DNA of 62,278 bases from Prasinococcaceae sp. CCMP 1430. Its lineage: Eukaryota > Prasinodermophyta > Palmophyllophyceae > Prasinococcales > Prasinococcaceae. Each line of letters starts with the position of its first letter. Positions within the stretch are counted from its first letter, which is position 1. The notes under the pieces were generated by a model. That model saw nothing but the letters and a program-made list of their open reading frames with translations. It made no database searches and had not been told where the DNA came from. The position numbers and the translations under genes are program-made. Below are positions 1 to 10,755 of the stretch, piece after piece. The stretch is from positions 1 to 62,278 of the forward strand of contig RQSC01001231.1 of NCBI GenBank assembly GCA_013416795.1, written 5' to 3'.

Positions 1-303
1 TCCTGCTGGCACTGGCCGTTCCACCACACGCAGCCGTCCAACGGCGCACAAGCGTTGCACGACTTGTAGTCGCCACAGACGGGAGCCGGGCAGATGTCGT
101 CGCCAGAGTAGCAGTCATCCTTGCCTTCGCAGGTGTCTTCCCAGCATTGGCCGTCGTACCACACGCAGCCGTCCCACGGCGCACAAGCGTCGCACGTGAA
201 CATCAGCGGTGTCTGCCCGCGGCCCGTCTACAGCAGCGGTCTCATCGTCAGATCCTTGCCGTCGCAGGTGTCCTGCTGGCACTGGCCGTTCCACCACACG
301 CAG
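1..303 (-). pseudogene. Broken copy of Cys-rich module gene
   Basis: On the minus strand this stretch encodes modules of the type CVWWNGQCQQDTCDGK and CVWYDGQCWEDTCEGK. They are near-identical to modules in the large secreted gene at 10756-16287, including the variant linker that starts PLMF. The frame is interrupted: the module at about 303-228 runs into a stop codon after GKDLTMRPLL, and the next modules resume in another frame and run off the window start. Similarity to the parent ends sharply near position 303. I read it as a truncated, rearranged duplicate on the same strand as the parent. It could instead be the 5' edge of a second family member that lies mostly outside the window. Confidence 0.6.
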
Positions 304-727
304 CCAGCGGCCTGGGACCCCCACCGCTGGCGCGCGCGTGCGGCAGCCAGCCGCGCGCGCGCGGTGTGGCGCCGCGCCCCGCCTCGCGCCTCTTCCTTTT
401 GCTGTGTTGCTGCGTTAGTGTGTTTGCTGTTTGCCCGTTGGCGAGGTTTCCTGTGTTTGTTTGTTTGTTTGTTTCTTTTCGTTTCGACTGTGCTGCGCGG
501 CACGCATGCGTTTTCGCCCGGCGGGCGCGCGCATGCGTTCTGATGGCGGCGCCGCGGCGCGCGCGCGCGCGTGCGAGTCTCGACGTGGTCTGTTTTGCGC
601 GCGCAGCGCTCGGCCGGCGGAGGGGCGCGGGCACCGGCGGGGCGCGCCACACATCGCACGTGCGCGCGCGGCAGCCGGCGGGTGCGCGATTGTACCGCGC
701 GGGTGGGGGGGAGGAAGGGCGGGGGCG
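304..727. other. GC-rich intergenic stretch, no gene seen
   Basis: Runs of CG dinucleotides and GT/TTTG-rich tracts (about 455-485) separate the broken repeat copy from the next gene. Open frames here are low-complexity Arg/Ala-rich and look like GC-driven artefacts. It probably holds the promoter of the gene starting at 728. Confidence 0.4.
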
Positions 728-1765
728 ATGACGTCGGCGGCCTCCTTTGCAGCGCGCGGCGCAACACCGGCTGTTCGCAGCCCCGCCAGCGTGCTGTGGA
801 GCTGTTTCGTCCTCGCGGTGCTGCCGCAGGTGCTACCCACCGCCGCTGCCGGGAGCGCGCAAACCGCGCCAGCAGCAGGCGCTGGGAGCGTGCCGTCTGT
901 CGAGGCTGTGGGTGATGCGGCGGTGACGCTCTCACGCGACGTGCAGTGGGACTTGGTCGTGTCCTCAGCCAAGCTCGTGCTGGACCATCTCGACATGCAC
1001 AGCTGCCCGAGCGTTTATGACCTCGCAATCAGCACCACCGACGTCGCACACGGCGCGAACAATCACCACATCTTCGCATCGTACGAGATCGAGATGGTCA
1101 GGAGCGCACAACAGGCCGAGCCGAGGCTCGGGGTCACCGTGAACATTTCGGCGACGGTGATGCGCGACAGTGCAGGCGAATTTAGTGAATGCATGAGCGA
1201 CAGCATTCCCCTGGACGTGGACGTGAACGAAATGTCTTTCGCTCCAGCAGAGAGATATGCGCCCACGTCGTCCCCATCCGCGCACGAGCTCGTCACAGAC
1301 TACTTTCCAACCGCCTCTCCTTTGAGATCGTGGGAGGAGAGTGCGCCCAAGCCGATGCCTGCTGAGGACGACGGAGGCACGTTTTTCAACCCACCTGCGG
1401 ACGCTTCGTTGGTAGCGCCCGCAGCGCATGCCCCCAAAGATACAGCGCTGTTGGCACCTGCTCCCGGACCCGCACCAGCAACCTCCCCAAGCGCTACAGC
1501 GATGCAGAGCCCCTCGCCTGTTGGGGTCGAGCACAGCAATGGGGAAGAATCACGCGACGAGGTGTCAAGCGCCACTTCCCTCAAGCCCACTCTATCGCCG
1601 ACGGCGTACATTGAGATGATTGCCGGGCTCTTCTCCGCGTCGCCAGCTCGGGAAGCAGTGGTCACAGCATCACCCACCTCCTCTGTCACCCCTCAGCGTC
1701 CGGACGACGAGTTGCGTTGGGGCAATAATCCTGCAGCAATCACGAGGTCGCCGGGTCGCACTTAG
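728..1765 (+). CDS. Secreted Ser/Thr/Pro-rich protein, unknown function
   Basis: A 345-aa single-exon ORF. I chose the ATG at 728 because a typical secretion signal follows (basic/polar start, then a hydrophobic core around residues 20-40, SVLWSCFVLAVLPQVLPTAA). The frame stays open upstream, but that part is Arg-rich low-complexity. Residues about 50-190 form a folded-looking region with several Cys. The C-terminal half is rich in Pro, Ser, Thr and Ala with recurring SPT/TSSPS motifs typical of glycosylated stalks or cell-wall-type proteins. No transmembrane anchor is visible at the C-terminus. I do not recognise the family. A secreted or surface role is inference from the signal peptide and mucin-like tail. 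Confidence 0.65.
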   Translation: MTSAASFAARGATPAVRSPASVLWSCFVLAVLPQVLPTAAAGSAQTAPAAGAGSVPSVEAVGDAAVTLSRDVQWDLVVSSAKLVLDHLDMHSCPSVYDLAISTTDVAHGANNHHIFASYEIEMVRSAQQAEPRLGVTVNISATVMRDSAGEFSECMSDSIPLDVDVNEMSFAPAERYAPTSSPSAHELVTDYFPTASPLRSWEESAPKPMPAEDDGGTFFNPPADASLVAPAAHAPKDTALLAPAPGPAPATSPSATAMQSPSPVGVEHSNGEESRDEVSSATSLKPTLSPTAYIEMIAGLFSASPAREAVVTASPTSSVTPQRPDDELRWGNNPAAITRSPGRT

Positions 1766-2266
1766 TCACATCTCTGCGCAAACAACGTGAGCAAAAACCG
1801 AGAACAAGCAAACGGACCAACACACATACCGCACGAGGACTGGTTCTGTGCTCACTCGATTCAACCAAGGACCACGCAAATGCACACGCATCACACTGAT
1901 TCTCTACTCCCGGCTACAGTAGCGCGAGCACAGACGGAAAGATCGACTTCTCAAGCCGCTGCCATTGCATGCACCAATCAAGACACCCGAACCGTGCTGA
2001 CGAGGTCAGCCTCATTTTTATGGGGGAAGCGCCATTGCGCGGCGCAATCTGCGCGCTGTAAGGCTGCCATTTTCATTTTGTTTCTCATTGCTTTGTCGCC
2101 GCAGGCTCTACCTGCGGTGTCACTTTGTTTCTCTCTGCTTGTTCGCGGAACGGATCTTGTTTTTGCTAATCGTATCAGTCGAGACGTCTCAGTCATCGCT
2201 GACGCCCTTGCAGCGGCGTCGAGGGCCCACACGACGACCGAGCGTCCGCGATCGAAGTTGCCATCG
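1766..2266. other. Intergenic region between convergent genes
   Basis: This separates two convergent stop codons. It is less GC-rich than the flanks and contains CTACAGTAG at 1914-1922, a motif that recurs downstream of other genes here. No coding signal seen. Confidence 0.4.
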
Positions 2267-5200
2267 TCAACTCATTTGCAGACGAACCAGGGCGGCGTAC
2301 GCACCGCCCGTCTCCATGAGCTGGTCATGTGTGCCCGTCTCGAGCGCCTCACCGCGCGCCATGACAATGATTTCGTCGGCGTTTCGCACTGTGGAGAGGC
2401 GGTGCGCGACCAGCAGCGTGGTGCGGTTGACCATGAGCGTCTCGAGAGCGCGCTGCACGAGATTCTCGCTCTCGGCATCGAGCGCCGAGGTGGCTTCGTC
2501 GAGAAGCAGTATGCGCGGGTCGCGCAGCAGCGCGCGCGCAATTGCCAGGCGCTGCTTCTGCCCGCCGCTGAGCTGGGTGCCGCGCTCGCCGCAGAACGTG
2601 TCGTAGCCGTTGTCCATGGCCTCGACGAATGTGTGCGCGTTGGCGGCACGCGCCGCCGCTTCCACCTCTTCGTCACTCGCATCCGGGCGGCCGAAGCGGA
2701 TGTTCTCGCGCACGCTGCCACTGAAGAGAATGGGCTCCTGCGACACCAAGCCCATCTGCTGGCGGAGCCACCGCACCTGGAGCTGCCGCAGGTCCACGCC
2801 ATCGAGCATGACCACGCCGCTGGTGGGATCGTAGAACCTCTCGATGAGCTGGATCACCGTGCTCTTGCCGCTGCCAGACTCGCCGACCAGCGCCACCGTC
2901 TGACCGGGAGGGACCTCCAGCGAGATCCCGCGGAGCACCTCGTAGTCGGGGCGCGCGGGGTACGCGAAGCGCACGTCTCGTAGCTGTAGCGAACCTCGCA
3001 TGTCATCTCTGTCCGTGATGGCGAGCCCGAACGAGGACTCGGGGTCGATCTTCGAGCGGCGATTGAGAAGCTCGAAGATGTTCTTGACCGCCGCGTCCGT
3101 CTTGGCCCAGTCGGGCAATAGCGCTTGGGACTGAGCGATCGTGGTCGCGGATATCACCAGCGCGAAGAACACCTCAAGGACTTGCTGGAAGGTCAGCTTG
3201 CCCTCGTCGACGAGCACCCCGCCGTACCAGAACGCCAACGCGTACGCGCCAAAGATGATGGCGTAGCACAGGCCGTACCCGCCACCGGCGATCTGCGCGT
3301 TGCGATATGCCGCGCGCCTGGGACCGGACAGGGCGCTGCGGTAGGCGATTGCTATGCTCTCCTCCGCGGTCGACGAAGCCACCGTGCGCACGTTGAGGAT
3401 GGCCTCGGAAGCCACGAGGCCGGGCCTCCCCGCGCTTGTGGCCATGCCATGGGCGGCCTCGCGTTCGCCGGCCTCCTCGGCCGCGAAGTCATCGAGGGTC
3501 TTTCCCGCGCCCTTGTTGTCCATGAGGTTCTTGCCCATCGTCTGCATCTCGAGGTAGCCTGCGAAGCCGAGCAGCGGAAACAAGGCCATGACCACGAGCG
3601 CCAGCTGCCATCCAGCGGTGAGCGCCAGCACCATTCCAACCACGAGTGTGACCAGCCCCTGGATGAGAATGCCGACTCGCTGGCCGGCGAGCACCTGCAC
3701 GGCCTTGGCGTCCGCCTCGAGCTGCGAGGCCATCTCAGCGGTTTGGTGCGTGTCGAACCAGCTCACCTCCTGTCGCAGCATGTGTGCAAAGACCTCCTTG
3801 CGCACGCGCATGGTGAGGCGACCACCGCCGATGCCAGTGGCTCCGTTGGCCATGGACGCGGCTATGAACAGACCGCCGCCGAGGCCGATGAGGATACCGC
3901 CCCACTTTGCGGCCTCGCTCACCATCTGTGACGAGTCGGGCAAATAGTATACGTTGATGGCCTCGGACAGGAGCAGACCAAAGACGGGGAAGGCAGCGCC
4001 TATGCATCCAGCCGCGACGAAGCCCACCAGGCCGTACTTCCACTCGGGCAACACGAAGCGCACGAGCGAGTACCGAGGCCCTGCGTCGTCAGCTGCTGCT
4101 GCGGAGGCGGCGTCGTTGTCCGTTGAGGTCGGACGCAGCTCGCTGCTGGCACCGCCGTTCCCCACTGGTGTCGATACAGGAGCGTCGGCAGCTTGGGGCG
4201 ACACTCCGTTCCCGCTCGACGCCCTGCCTCTGGTGACGTCTTCTTGGTCGGGATCCGTCGCCAACGATGGCACAACAGCAATCGACTTCAGCGATGCGTC
4301 CACGCTTGCATCATGATCACCCTTTTTGGCATTTGGCGCGTCGACGTCGTACTTTGATCCAGCTTTGGAGGGTTCTGAGAAGGTCCTCTCGCTGTCCGAG
4401 AACATGACCTGTTGCAGCTGCACGAGCGAGGCATAGGCGCTGCCGCTCGTCGACACGAGCGAGGAGTGTGACCCCTTTTCAATCACCTGCCCGCGTGCAA
4501 GCACGAAGATGTTGTCGGCGTTTCGCACGGTGGAGAGGCGGTGCGCGACCAGCAGCGTGGTGCGGTTGACCATGAGCGTCTCGAGAGCGCGCTGCACGAG
4601 ATTCTCGCTCTCGGCATCGAGCGCCGAGGTGGCTTCGTCGAGAAGCAGTATGCGCGGGTCGCGCAGCAGCGCGCGCGCAATTGCCAGGCGCTGCTTCTGC
4701 CCGCCGCTGAGCTGGGTGCCGCGCTCGCCGCAGAACGTGTCGTAGCCGTTGTCCATGGCCTCGACGAATGTGTGCGCGTTGGCGGCACGCGCCGCCGCTT
4801 CCACCTCTTCGTCACTCGCATCCGGGCGGCCGAAGCGGATGTTCTCGCGCACGCTGCCACTGAAGAGAATGGGCTCCTGCGACACCAAGCCCATCTGCTG
4901 GCGGAGCCACCGCACCTGGAGCTGCCGCAGGTCCACGCCATCGAGCATGACCACGCCGCTGGTGGGATCGTAGAACCTCTCGATGAGCTGGATCACCGTG
5001 CTCTTGCCGCTGCCAGACTCGCCGACCAGCGCCACCGTCTGACCGGGAGGGACCTCCAGCGAGATCCCGCGGAGCACCTCGTAGTCGGGGCGCGCGGGGT
5101 ACGCGAAGCGCACGTCTGTGAGTTTGAGCTCTGCGGCTACTTCCTGCGGCGTTTCGCCGGGGCCATACACGTCAATGTCCGGCGTGCGATCGATGAGCGC

Positions 5201-6434
5201 ATACAGCCTTCGTGCGGCCGGTATGCCACCCAGCATGCTCGAGGCGATAGGCGCCAGCTGGCCGAGAATGATGCCGCCGATCATGACGGCGAAGAAAGCC
5301 GTCACAACCTCGCCGCCGCTCATGTGGCCGTCCCTCACGAATACAGCCGCAATCCACAGCACGGAGCCGTACGTTGCGAACATGAGGAAGAAGAAACCTC
5401 CCCAGATGGCACCCCGCGTGATGCCTTCGGTCCGGTCGCTGCGCACTGCTGGCGCAAGGGCGTCGTTGTACGAGGCGTTGAGGAATTCGTGCGCGGTCGC
5501 GCTGAGCACCTCGCGGATGGAGCACAGCGCGTTATTTGCGATGCTGGCCGCGGATGCGTACGCCTCGCTTGACTTCTTCGCCGCTCCCATCAGCACGGTT
5601 CCGAGCACCGCCAACACGAGGATGAAGAGTGGAATGAAGGCTAGCACAACTAGCGCCACGCGCCAGCCCCTGATGAATCCGATAATGAGCCCGGCGATGA
5701 ACGTTGTCACGTACTGAATTGCCAGGCCCACGTTTTGTCCGACCGCCTCTGTCATGGACGCCACGTCGGGGCCTAGCGCGGCAAACGTGTCGCCGGGTGG
5801 CGATACGACGTCGTAGTAGCGAGCGTCCTGGCGCAGCGCCGCTTTGAGGTACTCCTGCGTGCGCGAGCAGATTGAGGTGAGCATGCGGAGGCGTGGGCGG
5901 CATTGAGGCGCGCTCGAGCATGCGCGAGCGCACCTCGCGAACGTGGCCCATCAGGCGCTCGCCAGCCAGCGTCCAGAACGCAATCTGCGCCCACCCCGCG
6001 ACAAGCGTCCCACCAGCGAGGATACCCAGCCACTTGACCTTGTCGTCCACGGCGCTGCGCACATCCAAGGTGTCGTTCAGGCTGTCGAGGAGATCGCCGA
6101 AGATGAGCGAAAAGAGTGGGAGGCCCATGCCGTTCGCGAGTGCGCCCACGGTGCCGATTGCCATCAGGAGCGCGTCCGCCCTGTCGGTGTAGCGAAACAT
6201 CGACGCAAACGAGAACAAATCGAAGGTCTGCGCGAGCCCACCGGTTGGCGCGCCGCCGTCGCTCGCCTTATCGGCGTCGCCCTTTGCCTCACCTCCCTCG
6301 CTTGTCGTCACTTCACATCCGTTGCCCTTGACGGCAAGCGCGCGCTCCGCCGCGCCATTGCCGATGGCGGTGCCGTCACTGCTGCCGTCGCCAGCAGCGG
6401 TCTTTTCCACCGGGCTTGCCTCCTCCTCAGACAT
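2267..6434 (-). CDS. Full ABCB-type (P-glycoprotein-like) ABC transporter
   Basis: Two exons (6434-5934 and 5854-2267) joined by a 79-bp GTGCGC...CAG intron restore the ABCB signature GHVREEYLKAALRQD. The product is about 1,362 aa, close to the usual ~1,280 for full ABCB exporters. The start is the ATG at 6434; the upstream frame is open but lacks typical sequence. The order is acidic cytosolic N-terminus, TMD1, NBD1 (about residues 413-615), a Ser/Ala/Asp-rich linker, TMD2 and NBD2 (about 1126-1327). Both NBDs have Walker A GESGSGKST, signature LSGGQKQR, Walker B ILLLDEATSAL and the H-loop LLVAHRLST, so both ATP sites look intact. It is expected to be an ATP-driven exporter of lipids or hydrophobic compounds in the plasma or an organelle membrane; the substrate is not predictable. 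The two NBD-coding segments are almost identical in DNA (see findings). It is divergent from the SLC4-type gene. Confidence 0.93.
2375..2978 (-). repeat. NBD2-coding copy of a near-perfect 604-bp repeat
   Basis: It matches 4514-5117 at a constant offset of 2139 bp. By eye the only difference is position 2390 (t) versus 4529 (g). It encodes the second nucleotide-binding domain of the ABC transporter. Confidence 0.9.
4514..5117 (-). repeat. NBD1-coding copy of the 604-bp repeat
   Basis: Direct-repeat partner of 2375-2978, encoding the first nucleotide-binding domain of the same protein. The identity stops abruptly at both ends, where the two protein halves diverge normally. Confidence 0.9.
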
Positions 6435-7552
<1,118 letters not shown>

Positions 7553-10415
7553 ATGCGCCCCAGCTCGAGCCGGCAGGAGCTCCTGGGGTCGGTACCGCCG
7601 CCGACCGCGGAGGAGGAGGATGATTCCGAAGGCCGCAACGACGAGGCCGGGGTACCAACGCCCCGCTCTGAGGGCGGCACCCCGGGGCTGGCGCCCCCGG
7701 CGGCCGTCGTGGAGATGAGCGCGCTCTATGTGGTGGACGGGGAGGTCGCGCCCACACGAACGCCAGGGTTTGTGGGATCGGGTGAGGTCAGAGAAGAGGG
7801 TGGCGCTGGTGTCGCCGACGAGAGCCGCGCTTCCAGCAACCCTGCCATCGGCGGCGACGGCGGCAGCCAAGACGGTGCGGTTGCAGGCGGTCGAGCAGGC
7901 GGCGCCTGGGGGGTGTGCTATGGCTGCGGGATACTGGCGCGTGCAACTTGCGGGCGTCTCGGTGAGGGCGTGGCGGCCGACGCCGCGCGACGGTGGGCAT
8001 GGTACCGCCAAGACTGGGCGGACGGCGCGGGCACCCCCGGGCGACTCTACAGGCTCCTGGCTCCCTCCACGTACATTTTCCTCGCCTCCTTTATGCCAGC
8101 AATTGCATTCGGAGAGCAGCTGAACGAAAACACCCGCGGCGCGTTCTCAGTGCCCCACGTGCTCATTGCCGACGCCATCGGCGGCGTTGCTCAGTCCGTG
8201 ATTGGCGGGCAGCCGCTCCTCATCGTCGGCGTGGCGCAGCCGATGGTCCTGATTTATTCGTTCGTCTTCGACTACCTGGACAGCGCGGGTGACGCGGACG
8301 TCTTCCGGCCAACGATGTCGTACGTGTTGCTGTTTGCGGCGGCGCTCCACGCCCTGGTGGCTCTGCTCAACGCGTGCGGCCTCGTTGCGTACTTCACGAG
8401 GTTCAGTGGCGAGACATTCGGCGCCTTGATAGCTGTGCTCTTCGTGCAGGACAGCATCAAGGGCCTGGTCCGAGAGTTTCAGGGGGATGGCGTCGTGTTT
8501 GACCCGGCTGCGGGGGTGGACGCAGAGCGACAGAGCGCGTGGCGGCTAATCAATGGCCTGTGGAGCCTGTTCCTGGCGGGGACACAGGTGCTCGTCTCTA
8601 TTGCCGCACTGGGTGCAACGTCGTGGCGCACGCTGCGCGGGCCTGCGCGCCGTGCGCTGGCGGCGTACGGGCCTCCGCTCGCGGTGGTGTGTGTCACGGG
8701 GCTCAGCTACGCGGTGGGCGGGGCGCCTGGGGGGGCGCAGGTTCCGACCCGTGTCGATGCCGAACAGGTGTACGCAGATGGCGTGAGGGAGTCGTGGTCG
8801 ACCATCACGCGGCTCGGCGAAGTCGAAGGAAAGGTGCGTGGGCGCGCGTCCTCATTGGGCGGTGCGCGCTGCTGCGAAGCGTGCGCGTTGCTGTTGGCCA
8901 GCACATCGTATTGACCGCGCTGCGTGAGCACGCTATCTCATGATCAAAAAGTACGTTGGTTTTGCGTTCGGAGTGGCCGTGCTTGTCACTGTGCTGGACT
9001 TCTTCGACCACAACGTGAGCGCAGCACTCGCACAACAGCCTGAGTTTGGACTACGCAAAGGGACCGCTTATCACTACGACTTTTTGCTGCAGGCGTTCAT
9101 GTTCGTCGTTTTCGCTTGCGTGGGACTCCCGCCGACCAACTGCGTGGTCCCGCAGGCGCCGCTGCACACGCGCGCATTGGCCGTCACTCGCCGCAAGCGG
9201 GGCAAGGACAAGGGCAAGCGAAAGCAGGAAACGCGAAGCGGCGGCGACCGCAACACTTTAGCCGATGCCGCGGGCAGGTCGGGGACGCGGGAACCAAACC
9301 GTGGCTTACAGTCCAGTCTGTTCGGGTCGACCACGAAACTCGTGACCACGTCCGAGACTGCAAATGCGTCGACAGAAATGCCGATGGAGGAGATCGTTTG
9401 CGTCGACTCGCCAGCATCGAGCACACAGGCCCATCGCGCCGTGGACCGAACTGCGATCGAAAATGCCGCGAGCCTCTCAGAAGCCACCAGCGGGAGCTCG
9501 TTCGGTGCCGAGCAACAGCCAAAAGCCTGCGTGGATCACCCGTCGCCGAGGCGAGGCGAATTATCGTTCGCAAATGGCACTCGACCCCACCAGAATGGCT
9601 CAGCACTGCCGCCGTCCCTCGCCGAGGCAAAGGGCGTCGAGGTTCGTGTCTATGAGCAGCGAGTATCGAATCTGGCGCAGAGCCTGGCCATGGGTGCATG
9701 CGCATTTCTTTCGCCCGCGTTGCGCCTCATTCCTCGTGCGAGCGTGTGGGCGTACTTCTTTCTCATGGGCGTGGAGAGCCTCCCAGGCAACCAGTTTTTC
9801 AACCGAGTGGTTCTGCTCATCACCGACCCAAAGGTACGAGGCGCCCCTTCACCACCACCACCCCATCCCCCCCAACGTGCGGATCACGCATGCCTTTCGA
9901 CGCTGACAGACGACACGCGTGGACCTCTCGCGCGGACTGGTGCGTAGCTGCGACGTGGCACCGGCGCCCCTGGGGAACGCGTGCTCGCATTCGTTGATAC
10001 GGTTCGCTGGCGAACGATCGTGCTCTACACGCTCGTGCAGGCGCTGTGTCTTGGCGCGGCATACGGCATAACTTGGGCCGGCGTCGCAGGCTTGCTCTTC
10101 CCTCTCCTGATTATGGCGCTCGTTCCCTTTCGACATTATGTGCTTCCGCGCATATTTTTAGTACAGGAGGTGGATGATCTGGACAGGAGCGAAGCGCTTG
10201 AGGAAGAGGTAGAAGAAGTTCCACGCGAGCTTGTTGCTGCGCGCGCTGCCGAGTCCGAGCACCCGGCTGTCGACACGCTGCTCGGCGACGAGCGCGGCCT
10301 GGCCGGCCACGGTGCTGGCTTCCTGCAGGTGCCACACGTCGTGCGGGAGAGCGAGTTGCGGCGCAGGCACGGGCGCGCTGCCCATATTCTCGTCCCACCC
10401 GACGGTGCACAGTGA
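7553..10415 (+). CDS. SLC4/BOR-family bicarbonate or borate transporter
   Basis: Three exons (7553-8833, 8952-9833, 9948-10415) give about 876 aa. Introns of 118 bp (GTGCGT...AAG) and 114 bp (GTACGA...TAG) were placed by frame and SLC4 homology. Family hallmarks: LAPSTYIFLASFMPAIAFG and FGEQLNENT at the first membrane span, VIGGQPLLIVGVAQPMVL, FDHNVSAALAQQPEFGLRKG, AYHYDFLLQAFM, GLPPTNCVVPQAPLHT, and GVESLPGNQFFNR near the end. These fit the plant BOR1/animal SLC4 membrane domain, so an anion (bicarbonate or borate) exchanger in the plasma membrane or plastid envelope is expected. The N-terminal ~150 residues are polar and acidic rather than the large animal SLC4 cytosolic domain. About 150 polar, Lys/Ser-rich residues are inserted after the LPPTN...HTRALAV segment. 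The tail is acidic. The start codon is not certain; an open frame extends to 7322. Confidence 0.9.
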
Positions 10416-10755
10416 GCACGTATGCGGCCTCATAATCTCGAGAAGCCAGCAGAGAGTGTAGTGTAGTGGGGTGTCTTCCGCACGCGCGCGCTGGCGAACG
10501 GGTGGGACGGATCGCCCGGCAGCGGCAACGCGCGTCCTTACAAAATGCTCGACGTAATACACACTCTAAGGGCCTTGCACGCTCATCTTTCAGAGACGAA
10601 GGTCGTAGTAGAGAAGCGCCCTCTCTCCTCGCTCGCTACATCGCTCACTCACTCAGAGAAGGCCGCTATCCTGTGTTCCACGCCATGTCTCTCGGGTCCC
10701 GACCGCGTCCTCACTCGCGCTCGAGGGATGCCCTGGGCTCACATCGAATTCAACC
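10416..10755. other. Intergenic region between convergent genes
   Basis: This is a 340-bp spacer between the SLC4 stop and the stop of the large Cys-rich gene. No gene or clear terminator seen. Confidence 0.35.

Noticed and set aside
228-1028. Long minus-strand Arg/Ala-rich open frame
   Set aside because: Composition is GC-driven low complexity. It merely runs into the broken Cys-module copy and overlaps a better supported plus-strand secreted gene.
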